Shown: positions 41,159 to 49,002 of the stretch, piece by piece | How positions within the stretch are numbered: the first letter of the stretch is position 1 | Layout of the letters: the number at the start of each line of letters is the position of its first letter | NCBI GenBank assembly: GCA_947476255.1 | Contig: CANJPY010000015.1 | Coordinates: forward strand, 1 to 62,348 | Direction of reading: 5' to 3' | Length of the DNA stretch: 62,348 nt | Source of the DNA: Chthoniobacteraceae bacterium | GTDB lineage: Bacteria > Verrucomicrobiota > Verrucomicrobiia > Chthoniobacterales > Chthoniobacteraceae | Position numbers and translations under genes: made by a program | Notes under the pieces: model-generated | The model's input: the letters and a program-made list of their open reading frames with translations, nothing else | What the model was told of the DNA's origin: nothing | Databases searched by the model: none

Positions 41159-42556
41159 ATGAAACTGCGTGTGCTCTCGGAGGCGCCTGCGGGCGTTTGG
41201 ACGACGGTTCAGTTTCTGACAAAAGAGCAGAGGGCTTCACTGCAACCGCCTCCCAGCGAGGGGGAGTTTTCGGGCGGCGTGGGAAGTCTCCTAATGGAGC
41301 GTTCTGCGGCGACGCTTTATGTCGGAATCGGCACGGCGTTAGAGGTGGATGCGACGGGGATGCGCAGGGCCGCGGCGAGCGCTGCTCTGGAGTTGCGCAA
41401 GCGGGGAAAAGAAAACGTGATTTTGGATCTGCGGGAATTTCCCGAGTGGGCCGAAGGCGCCGTGGAGGGTACTGTTTTAGGGGCGTACCGGTTCGACACG
41501 TTTTTGCCCGAAAAGAGCCGCCCTCTGGCGGGTTTGGTTGTGATGGTGAAAAAGACGGTGTTGAAAGCGGTGGAGAAGTCGGCACAAAGGGGCGTGGTGC
41601 TGGGGGATTGTGCCAATGCGGCGAGGCAGATGGGCAACATGCCTGGAAATTACGTCTATCCCGAGGCCTTGGCAAAGGAAGCGGCATTGCTTGCAAAAAA
41701 GTCGGGATTGCAGTGCAGGATTTTGGATGAGAAAAGCCTGAAGGCAGGGAAGTTCGGCGGCATTCTGGCCGTGGGACAGGGCAGTGCTCGCGGGCCTCGT
41801 TTGATCGCCCTTGAGCATCTGGGTGGGAAAAAAGGAGAGGCTCCCCTTGTGCTTGTGGGCAAGGCGATCACGTTTGATACGGGCGGGATTTCCATCAAGC
41901 CTGCGGCGAGCATGGAGGAAATGATTTTCGACAAGTGCGGCGGAATGGCCGTGCTGGGGGCCATGAAGGCGATCGCTGCGCTCGGGCTACGGAAAAACAT
42001 CGTGGGGATTCTTGCCGCAGCGGAAAACATGCCCAGTGGAAGTGCCTACCGGCCGGGCGATATTATTACAATGCTTTCGGGGACAACCGTGGAGATTGTA
42101 AATACGGATGCGGAAGGGCGCATGGTGCTTGGGGACGCCATTCATTGGGGGCGTACCCATTACAAAGCGGCGAAGATCATCAATCTCGCCACCCTGACAG
42201 GCGCCTGCGGTGTGGCGTTGGGCGAAACCACCGCGGGGGTATGGTCTAACAACGCGGAATTTCAGGCGGACGTGCTGCGTGCCGCAGAGCAAGTGGGAGA
42301 ACGCCTTTGGCCGATGCCTTCGCACGACGAGTATTCGGAAAAAATCAAAAGCCGGGTGGCCCAAATCAAAAACAGCGGAGGGCGGATGGGGGGAGCGTGT
42401 ACGGCGGCGGCGTTTTTGAAGGTCTTTGCGGGGAAGACGCCGTGGGTTCACGTGGACATTGCCTACACCGCCCGTCAAGACAAGGACAGCCATGGTTTGG
42501 CTTCCGGCGCGACGGGATTTGGAGTGCGCACCTTGGTGCGTTTGGCCGAAATGTAG
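41159..42556 (+). CDS. pepA: leucyl aminopeptidase (M17)
   Basis: 465 residues. The cytosolic hexameric two-metal aminopeptidase. The N-terminal macro-like domain is followed by the catalytic domain: VGKAITFDTGGISIKPA with the active-site Lys, FDKCGGMAVLGAMKAIAALG, and the signature NTDAEGRMVLGDAIHW. Then comes LTGACGVALGETTAGVWSNN. The start is four bases after the serA stop, so both are likely on one transcript. A rho-independent terminator follows at 42606-42641. Confidence 0.95.
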   Translation: MKLRVLSEAPAGVWTTVQFLTKEQRASLQPPPSEGEFSGGVGSLLMERSAATLYVGIGTALEVDATGMRRAAASAALELRKRGKENVILDLREFPEWAEGAVEGTVLGAYRFDTFLPEKSRPLAGLVVMVKKTVLKAVEKSAQRGVVLGDCANAARQMGNMPGNYVYPEALAKEAALLAKKSGLQCRILDEKSLKAGKFGGILAVGQGSARGPRLIALEHLGGKKGEAPLVLVGKAITFDTGGISIKPAASMEEMIFDKCGGMAVLGAMKAIAALGLRKNIVGILAAAENMPSGSAYRPGDIITMLSGTTVEIVNTDAEGRMVLGDAIHWGRTHYKAAKIINLATLTGACGVALGETTAGVWSNNAEFQADVLRAAEQVGERLWPMPSHDEYSEKIKSRVAQIKNSGGRMGGACTAAAFLKVFAGKTPWVHVDIAYTARQDKDSHGLASGATGFGVRTLVRLAEM

Positions 42557-42605
42557 TGGGGTGTCTTGGCGGAGGTGGACGAGGTTTTTTATTCGCCGGC
42601 GGTGG

Positions 42606-42641
42606 GGCCGGCGGTAGCAGGGGGGGCCTCGCCGGCCTTTT
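42606..42641 (+). terminator. intrinsic terminator downstream of pepA
   Basis: An eight-base GC stem GGCCGGCG/CGCCGGCC (42606-42613 with 42630-42637) is followed by TTTTC. It lies 50 bases past the serA-pepA operon and may also serve the convergent lipoprotein gene. Confidence 0.75.
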
Positions 42642-42676
42642 CAGCTAATTTAGCAACTCAGAGCGAGTCAACGCGG

Positions 42677-43147
42677 TTAACGGGTGATGGTGCGTTTGTC
42701 GCCATTGACGAGCATGCGTACCCATTCTCCATTGAAAAAGTTTTCTCCGTGGTCTTTTTGGATGATGTTCCAAGTTTGGCCTGAGGGTGTTCTGACCATG
42801 ATTTCCAAACCGGTGCCCGAGGTGGCGCTGCGCTCCACGGCATCTCCTGCAAATCCGCCCGCTATGGCTCCTCCCACCGTGGCCAGCGTATTGGCCTTGC
42901 CATGGCCAACCATGGATCCTAGCACGCCTCCTGCGATCGCCCCCGTGCCGACGCCCACAATGGACGACTCCCCTCGCAGTGCCACGCGCCGTACGGAGAC
43001 AATTTGGACTTGGAAAACTTGCATCGCCTGACCGCGCATGGCACTCGGGTAGGACGGCATGCTGGGATCCTCGGTGACGCAACTCGTAAGACTGAGTGAG
43101 GCGCCCAAAACGAGGGCGGATGAAATTTGAAAGACGTTGTTTTTCAT
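42677..43147 (-). CDS. glycine-zipper outer-membrane lipoprotein (SlyB-like)
   Basis: 156 residues. A lipoprotein signal with lipobox LTSC (Cys about residue 23) is followed by a short linker and a glycine-zipper double segment: GVGTGAIAGGVLGSMVGHG and GGAIAGGFAGDAVERS. A small beta-rich tail with EIMVRTPSGQTWNIIQKD ends the protein. This is the 2TM glycine-zipper layout of SlyB/PcP lipoproteins, which are linked to envelope stress and integrity. It is single and convergent with pepA. Confidence 0.85.
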   Translation of the reverse strand: MKNNVFQISSALVLGASLSLTSCVTEDPSMPSYPSAMRGQAMQVFQVQIVSVRRVALRGESSIVGVGTGAIAGGVLGSMVGHGKANTLATVGGAIAGGFAGDAVERSATSGTGLEIMVRTPSGQTWNIIQKDHGENFFNGEWVRMLVNGDKRTITR

Positions 43148-43221
43148 AAAGGGTACTTTTATCTAATATCGCGGGTGCGCAGGTCAATGTGTAGAGTTTT
43201 CATGCTCGGAGATAAGACAAC

Positions 43222-44022
43222 GTGATTCTTGAATTGCTCGAAACTATTCTGACGCCGTGTTCCTGGCGGGCTCGGACCATGGGTTTTTTAAGGTCCTCGA
43301 TTCAGGTGCGGGCGCGCTATAATCGGTGTCAAATTCATTGGAAGGAGCATCTTGAGTTGACTCGGGCGATGGTTTTAACGGCTGCACAAATGGCGCCACG
43401 TCGGCGCAGGGCAGTTGTCTTTGGGGCGGGTCTTCTGCACGACATTCCTCTGGCGGAGTTGTCGCAGATGTTCGAAAGCGTGATTCTTGCCGACATTGTG
43501 CATGCGTGGCCCTGTCGTTTAAAAGCGCTTGAATTTTCAAACGTGAAACTGCATCGGATGGACGTGACCGGTGTGGTGAAGGACCTGCCCAAGATGCGCC
43601 GATGCGCCTCTTTACCGTTGCCCGTGAGTTGTCCGGTGGATTTCGTGGAAGATCCGTTTTTGGATTTTACGGTGTCTGTGAATCTGCTTTCTCAATTGCC
43701 TTGGGTCCCCGGGCATTTTATGAGCAAGGCACGCCCCGACGTGGAAATTGCAGCGATGAAGAGCCAGCTCATCTTCGCTCATTTGGATTATTTGAAGCGT
43801 TTGCCAGGACACACCGCCCTGATTACAGACACTTTATGGAGAGCCGTTCCCGTGGAGGGGGCGAACCCAGAGAGTGGGGAGGAATGGGATGTTTTGAGCG
43901 GAGTTGGACTGCCCGAACCCTTTCGGGCATGGGATTGGAGGATAGCGCCCGCTCCGGAACGCTCGCGGGACTTGGATTATGTAGCTCGCGTTCATGCTTA
44001 TCCAGACTGGAAAAAGACCTGA
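43222..44022 (+). CDS. unidentified protein with Rossmann-like nucleotide-binding motif
   Basis: 266 residues from a GTG (43222); an ATG at 43279 is an alternative. A basic N-terminus with RARYNRCQIHWKEHLELTRA is followed by a glycine-poor Rossmann-like stretch VVFGAGLLHDIPLAELSQMF and VILADIVHAWPCRLKALEFS. These resemble motifs I and II of class I methyltransferases. Later parts are rich in Pro and Trp (LPWVPGHFM, HTALITDTLWRAV, FRAWDWRIAPAPERSRDLDY). I cannot confirm SAM binding. It is placed alone between the divergent lipoprotein gene and a cytochrome-like gene. Confidence 0.7.
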   Translation: MILELLETILTPCSWRARTMGFLRSSIQVRARYNRCQIHWKEHLELTRAMVLTAAQMAPRRRRAVVFGAGLLHDIPLAELSQMFESVILADIVHAWPCRLKALEFSNVKLHRMDVTGVVKDLPKMRRCASLPLPVSCPVDFVEDPFLDFTVSVNLLSQLPWVPGHFMSKARPDVEIAAMKSQLIFAHLDYLKRLPGHTALITDTLWRAVPVEGANPESGEEWDVLSGVGLPEPFRAWDWRIAPAPERSRDLDYVARVHAYPDWKKT

Positions 44023-44192
44023 AGTTTTTTGTCTTCCACCCCTGACGGCCTTGTTGCGCGAGAGGGAGCTGGTTTTAAGCCGCGTTGGGGGAGGGTTTAT
44101 TTGGCGGTTTTTGGCCGTAGAAACGGAGAATTCTCAAGAAACACAAAATTCCTGTTTGCTGTTGGATGGATTTCAGACCAAAGGCTAGAGGA

Positions 44193-45530
44193 ATGAGTTC
44201 CCCTGTACTCCGACAAATTTTGATTTCGGCGCTTTGTGTGAGTGTTTGTGTGCTCCCACGGGGCGTTGTGGGAGCTCCACCTGCGAAATCGCAACCGCCA
44301 GCGGTGGTCTATGCCAGCGGTGATTTGGTGCGGGTGGTGCGAAAGGAAACCTTGCAGTTCAATAAGGAGCCATTTCTTGGGGCGCCTAAGGGACAGGAGT
44401 TTACGGTGCTCAAGCACGAGCCTGGAAAAGGCCCGGTGTACCTCGCGTTTTTGCAGAAAGAAGGAGGAGTCATTGCGGTCACTCTTCCTGAAGAATCGTT
44501 GGAGTTGGTGGCGCCCGACGGCTGGATGATTTTGTTGAGGGGCTGCCAAGCATTCCGGGACCAGAGGTTTGAGGAAGCGGGAAAACTTTTGGCGCGTGCC
44601 GTTCAGGATGCGGCATACAAGGCGGTTGCGACTGAGGTTTTGGGGCGGGTGGAAGCGATCATGGGCGCGGCGCGGCAGATCCTGCAGGTGGAAGGCGACG
44701 CCGCGTTAAAGGCGTCACCGGAAAATTACGGGGCGCGGTTGGTGGCGGGGCAGAAATTTTTTGCCGAAGCGGTGTCGGGCGGGCGTGGATTGGCGGGGGA
44801 TCTTGCGAGCCGTGGCTTTATGAGTCTTGCGATTTCGTTGGATGATGGGATCGAGCGGCTGAGTGCGCGGGTTTGTCCGAGAAAAGAGGCGGGGGGTGTG
44901 GAGATTCCCGCGACGCGTTTGGCGCGCGAGGAGGTCGCGGCCCATGCCATGCAAGCGGCATTTTCAGTGGTGCGTTGCCGGCAGGCGATAGCAGTGCGGC
45001 GTATGGTGGAGGCGAAAGGCTACATTGAGGACGGTCTGCGGGCGGAGCCTGCGCGGCCGGAGTTGAAGGCGATGCAGACAAAGGTTCTCGCAGATATTGC
45101 GGACGCGGAAGACCGCTATAATGCGGCGTTGAGTAACCAGAAACGCAACCTACCGCAGGCTTTGCTTGCGCTGGAGCGCGGTTTGAAAACGTGTGCGGAT
45201 CTTCCCCAGCTCATTAAGTTGAGGGAAGACTTGAGCGGGGCGTTGGAGGAGAAAACCGCGCCTCCGGTCACGCCCGCCTTTTTGAGTATTGCGAAAACCA
45301 GTGTTCCGTCTGCGACGTTGGAGGAGGGGCGCAGGTTGTACACGACGCGGTGCACGCAGTGTCATGATTTAGAAATGCTTGATAAGCGTACGGTGACGGC
45401 TTGGAAAAGCGAAGTGGCGGGAATGGCGCGCAGGGCAAAAATTGATGACAAGCAGCAGGATGTGATTGTGCAGTATCTGGCTGCAGCGCAGGTTGTGGCG
45501 GCGCAGCCTCCGGCGCGCAAGAGCGAGTGA
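44193..45530 (+). CDS. exported protein with C-terminal mono-haem cytochrome c motif
   Basis: 445 residues from the ATG at 44193; an in-frame ATG at 44166 is also possible. The signal peptide is LISALCVSVCVLPRGVVGA. The middle (about 150-330) is Ala-rich and helical, with repeated LARAVQDAAYKAVATEVLGR-type pairs that look like TPR-related repeats. The C-terminus carries CTQCHDLEMLDK in RLYTTRCTQCHD, the haem-binding CxxCH, followed by a short helical tail (WKSEVAGMARRAKIDDKQQD). I do not recognise the N-terminal part. A periplasmic electron-transfer or haem-sensing protein is a reasonable reading. A hairpin at 45596-45628 follows. Confidence 0.75.
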   Translation: MSSPVLRQILISALCVSVCVLPRGVVGAPPAKSQPPAVVYASGDLVRVVRKETLQFNKEPFLGAPKGQEFTVLKHEPGKGPVYLAFLQKEGGVIAVTLPEESLELVAPDGWMILLRGCQAFRDQRFEEAGKLLARAVQDAAYKAVATEVLGRVEAIMGAARQILQVEGDAALKASPENYGARLVAGQKFFAEAVSGGRGLAGDLASRGFMSLAISLDDGIERLSARVCPRKEAGGVEIPATRLAREEVAAHAMQAAFSVVRCRQAIAVRRMVEAKGYIEDGLRAEPARPELKAMQTKVLADIADAEDRYNAALSNQKRNLPQALLALERGLKTCADLPQLIKLREDLSGALEEKTAPPVTPAFLSIAKTSVPSATLEEGRRLYTTRCTQCHDLEMLDKRTVTAWKSEVAGMARRAKIDDKQQDVIVQYLAAAQVVAAQPPARKSE

Positions 45531-45595
45531 AAGAAGGAAGGAAGCCAGAAGAAAGGAAGCCCCGGTGGTTTCCGAGTTCGAATCGACGTCGAAGT

Positions 45596-45628
45596 CGAAG
45601 GTGAAATGCAGTCTCGTTTCCACCTTCG
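45596..45628. terminator. hairpin downstream of the cytochrome-like gene
   Basis: CGAAGGTG (45596-45603) pairs with CACCTTCG (45621-45628), extended by AA/TT. No long T run follows, so termination is possible but not clear. Confidence 0.4.
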
Positions 45629-45673
45629 TCCTTAATCCAATCTCCTTGTTGAGAGATTGCCTCATCAAGAGAG

Positions 45674-45758
45674 TGGTGCTCACGAGAGGACTCGAACCTC
45701 CACGGGTCGCCCCATACGGTCCTGAGCCGTACGCGTCTGCCAATTCCGCCACGTGAGC
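45674..45758 (-). tRNA. tRNA-Leu (CAG), CCA encoded
   Basis: Minus-strand class II cloverleaf: acceptor GCTCACG/CGTGAGC, discriminator A, then encoded CCA (45674-45676). The anticodon stem TACGG/CCGTA encloses loop CTCAGGA (anticodon CAG). The long variable arm and T arm GGAGG-TTCGAGT-CCTCT are typical of tRNA-Leu. The three other tRNAs of this window lack an encoded CCA. Confidence 0.95.
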
Positions 45759-45872
45759 ATTTACTGAAGCTCTTTGGAAAGTGAAACCTCCAAGGAGCGG
45801 GGAAGAATCATAGAATGATCTCCCCGTACCGCAATCTTAATCTGAAAAAAACGTCCGGTTGAAGCTGCTGAG

Positions 45873-46967
45873 TTAACTGACTCGCATGGGCATGATTACA
45901 TAAAGGAAGGGGCTCTGTATCTTTACCACGCCAGGGCTCATTTCATCAATCAGGTCCAGATAGACTTCGTCATTGGGCAATGCACGCAGGGGCGCCATGA
46001 GGTACTCGGGATTGAAGGCGATTGTCATGTCGACTCCCTTGTAAACAACTGGGATGGATTCTTTTGCCTCGCCCACGTCAGGGGTGTTGGAGGCGATTTC
46101 CAGATTGTTCTTCGTGAAAACAAGTTTTACCGAGTTGCTCTTTTCACTCGAGAGCAGGGAGACGCGGTGCACGGCGGACAGGAACAACTCGCGCTCCAAA
46201 GTCACGCGCTCGCGCACTTCGGTGGGAATCACTTGGCGGTAGTTGGGATAGTTCCCCTCCACCAGTTTGGACACGAGGCGGGTGGTGCCGACATCGAAGG
46301 CCACCTGATTCTGGGAGATGTACATTTTCATTTCCCCGGCATCGTTTGTGAGGCGCGTTAATTCGTTGATGCACTTGGTGGGGACGATGACGTCGGTTTC
46401 GTCGCTCTGAGGGAATTCGACTTCGAGATCGACCAGGCCGAGGCGGCGCCCATCGGTGGCTACCATCGTAAGGCGGGAGTCCTTGAAGGAGAACAAAATG
46501 CCGTTAAGAACGTAGCGCGTCTCGTCGGTGGAGATGGCGTAGGATGTTTTGCGCAGCGCGTCTTTGACTTCGCTTTGTTTGAGGGTGAAAACTTTGCAGT
46601 CTTCAAACTCAGGGAAGGGGGGGAATTCATCGGCGGGAAGGCCGTGGATTTTGAAGAAGATTTGGCCGCATTTCAGCGAGGCGATGTTTTTGGAATCGAC
46701 TTCAATGTGGACCTCGCCTTGGGGCAGCTCACGGATGATTCCCGCGAGGCGTTTGACCGGCAGAGTGGTGCCACCATGGCGCTCAACGACCGCGTCGGTG
46801 ATGCACGTGACCCCGACATCGAGGTCGGTTGTGGTGAAGCGAAGTTTACCTTCTTCTGCCTGAATCCGCACATTCGCGAGGATGGGAAGAGTGGTGCGGG
46901 AACTCACTACGTTCTGCACGGTTTGAAGGCCTGACAGCAGGATGTCTTTGGAGACACTGAATCTCAT
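45873..46967 (-). CDS. dnaN: DNA polymerase III beta subunit (sliding clamp)
   Basis: 364 residues from the ATG at 46965-46967 (MRFSVSKDILLSGLQTVQNV); an upstream ATG at 47003 gives a non-conserved tail. Three clamp domains are visible: VSSRTTLPILANVRIQ in the first, RYVLNGILFSF...VATDGRRLGL in the second, and YLMAPLRALPNDEVYLDLID...SPFLYVIMPMRV at the C-terminus. It lies 150 bases downstream of dnaA on the same strand. No recF or gyrB follows: the next feature is tRNA-Leu. Confidence 0.96.
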   Translation of the reverse strand: MRFSVSKDILLSGLQTVQNVVSSRTTLPILANVRIQAEEGKLRFTTTDLDVGVTCITDAVVERHGGTTLPVKRLAGIIRELPQGEVHIEVDSKNIASLKCGQIFFKIHGLPADEFPPFPEFEDCKVFTLKQSEVKDALRKTSYAISTDETRYVLNGILFSFKDSRLTMVATDGRRLGLVDLEVEFPQSDETDVIVPTKCINELTRLTNDAGEMKMYISQNQVAFDVGTTRLVSKLVEGNYPNYRQVIPTEVRERVTLERELFLSAVHRVSLLSSEKSNSVKLVFTKNNLEIASNTPDVGEAKESIPVVYKGVDMTIAFNPEYLMAPLRALPNDEVYLDLIDEMSPGVVKIQSPFLYVIMPMRVS

Positions 46968-47117
46968 ACTCTTGGTTTTGTCGAAGGAAGCCTTAAGAGG
47001 CAAGCGAACTCACGCGCTGGAACGTCTTGGAAGCCGTTTTCTGTGAGTTTTATGGGTTTTTGAGCGTCTGGGGGGCTTAAATAAGGTGAATTTTCGGGAT
47101 GCACAGCAAATGTTTGC

Positions 47118-48500
47118 TCAGCGCTGCAGCTGTGTGTCCAAAAAGGAAACCACTTGTTTGGTGCGGTCGTCCTTGGAAATTTTATCCTGAATTTGGCGGT
47201 GGGCGTGCAACACCGTTCCGTGATCCCGCCCGCCGAAGGCTTCGCCGATTTCGGACAAGGAGGAGCGTGTGAGCTCGCGGGAAAGGTACATTGCGATTTG
47301 CCTTGGAAACGCGATGTTCGCCGGACGCCGTTTGCTGGTCATATCCGCCAAACGCACGTCGAAGTGCTCCGCAACGCGGCGCTGGATTTGCTCGATGGTG
47401 ACGGCGCGGCGGGCTTCTTCTTGCAGGATGTCCTTGAGCAACATCTCGATCCGGTCGATTCCCGGCATTTTGCCGTCGTTTAAGGACGCATAGGAGGCGA
47501 CGCGCATCAGTGCGCCTTCGAGTCGGCGCACGTTAGTACGAACTTTTTCGGCGAGGAAGGCGATGATCTCCGGCGAAAGCTTCACCTGCATGCCTTCCAT
47601 CTTTTTGCGCAGGATCGCGGTGCGTGTTTCGACGTCTGGCGGTTGCATTTCCGCGGTCAGGCCCCATTCGAAACGGGAGACGAGTCGGCCTTCCAAGTTG
47701 GCAATTTCAGAGGGGGGCCGATCGCTGGAAAGAACGATTTGTTTGTGTCCGTCGAAAAGGGCGTTGAAGGTGTGGAAGAACTCTTCCTGCGAACGCTCTT
47801 TTCCCGCCAAAAACTGGATGTCGTCAATCAGAAGGACTTCCGCCTGCCGGTAGCGCTTCCGGAATTTTGCCAGAGTTCCTGTCTGGATCGCCTCGATGAA
47901 CTCGTTGGTGAAGTGTTCGGAGGTGATGTACATCACCTTGGCATTTTTCTTGGTCGCCAGAATGTGATGTCCGATGGCATGCATCAGATGTGTTTTGCCA
48001 AGGCCAACGCCGCTGTAAATAAACAAGGGGTTGTAGGTTTTTCCCGGCCCAGCGGCCACGGCGCAGCATGCCGCATGTGCGAACTGGTTGTTGGCCCCTA
48101 CGACAAAGGAGGCAAAGGTGTTTCGGGGGTTGAGTCCGTTTTGAACGGGCAGCTTTGAGGCGGCGGCCGAGGCGAGGGGTTCGTCGCTCTCCTCGGGCAG
48201 GTGTTCAGGCTCGGCGGGGATGGTGGTGTCGAAGACGAAGCGAACTTCCCGGCCTGTTCCCGTCGCAAGCATCAGCGCTGAGCGCAGCAGAGACTGGTAG
48301 TTGCTCTCAATCCACAGTTGATGGATCGAATTAGGGACGCATAGCGTCAGACTTGTTTCGTCAGCGGCGACAGCGCGGATGTCTTCAAACCAACGGTGAA
48401 AGGTGTCCGTACTGACCTCAGCGCGGAGGGTTTCCGAGACCTCGGCCCAGAGGGTGGCGGCTACGATTTCGGAAGAAGGGGTGTCTTGATTGTTGACCAC
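47118..48500 (-). CDS. dnaA: chromosomal replication initiator DnaA
   Basis: 460 residues from a GTG at 48498-48500. The frame is open 243 bases further, but that part (Pro/Ser-rich) is not DnaA-like and covers the probable origin region. Domain I is at ATLWAEVSETLRAEVSTDTFHRWF. The AAA+ domain has Walker A SGVGLGKTHLMHAIG, Walker B LLIDDIQFLAGK, and LSSDRPPSEIANLEGRLVSR. C-terminal domain IV carries the box-binding signature GRDHGTVLHAHRQI, with Gly instead of the usual Thr or Ser after the His. It opens the origin and is followed by dnaN. Confidence 0.96.
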   Translation of the reverse strand: MVNNQDTPSSEIVAATLWAEVSETLRAEVSTDTFHRWFEDIRAVAADETSLTLCVPNSIHQLWIESNYQSLLRSALMLATGTGREVRFVFDTTIPAEPEHLPEESDEPLASAAASKLPVQNGLNPRNTFASFVVGANNQFAHAACCAVAAGPGKTYNPLFIYSGVGLGKTHLMHAIGHHILATKKNAKVMYITSEHFTNEFIEAIQTGTLAKFRKRYRQAEVLLIDDIQFLAGKERSQEEFFHTFNALFDGHKQIVLSSDRPPSEIANLEGRLVSRFEWGLTAEMQPPDVETRTAILRKKMEGMQVKLSPEIIAFLAEKVRTNVRRLEGALMRVASYASLNDGKMPGIDRIEMLLKDILQEEARRAVTIEQIQRRVAEHFDVRLADMTSKRRPANIAFPRQIAMYLSRELTRSSLSEIGEAFGGRDHGTVLHAHRQIQDKISKDDRTKQVVSFLDTQLQR

Positions 48501-49002
48501 GGGATAAATGGGCGGGGCTAGTAATGCACAGGAGGGTGGAGCAGAGGCGGGGGTGGACGTTTTGGGCCTTAGGTGCGGCTGCCTCGACGGAGAAAGGGAC
48601 TGGGTTGGGGGGCGAAACGTTTGAGTGTAAATAATTGAGATTGAGTAGATTGAATTTGCCGGGCCCCCTCTGTGGCGGGTGTGGACGGCGCAAAAATGGC
48701 ACGAAAGCGTAACCCTGTCGGGTGACGCAATCTGGAGGACCAATTCCCAAGTTGTGCGGCTTTGTTCACAAGTTATTCACAGGCTCCGCGTCGTCGCCGA
48801 TGCGGTGCACGGAGGTTAAAAGTTTAGAGACCCTGAACAAGCAAAAAGGGTGGTTTCAAAGGGGAATAGTTACAATCGGAGTTCAAATTGGTGTTGACTG
48901 TGTGCGATTATTTTTTGTTGAAAATGACAAGCCGACGGCTTTTTTCTCGCAGGCGCCTGCGGCCCACGCGCGCAAAGGCTGCACACTCCGCTTGCGAAGC
49001 TT
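48501..49002. other. candidate replication origin (oriC) upstream of dnaA
   Basis: The 500 bases between dnaA and the symporter gene hold no supported gene. Two tandem DnaA-box-like nonamers, TTGTTCACA (48762-48770) and TTATTCACA (48773-48781), lie 11 bases apart in the same direction. A third, one-mismatch box TAATGCACA is at 48522-48530. Between them an AT-rich stretch holds hexamer repeats ATTGAG-ATTGAG-TAG-ATTGAA (48634-48654), a candidate unwinding element. Another AT-rich part is at 48895-48930. Confidence 0.6.
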
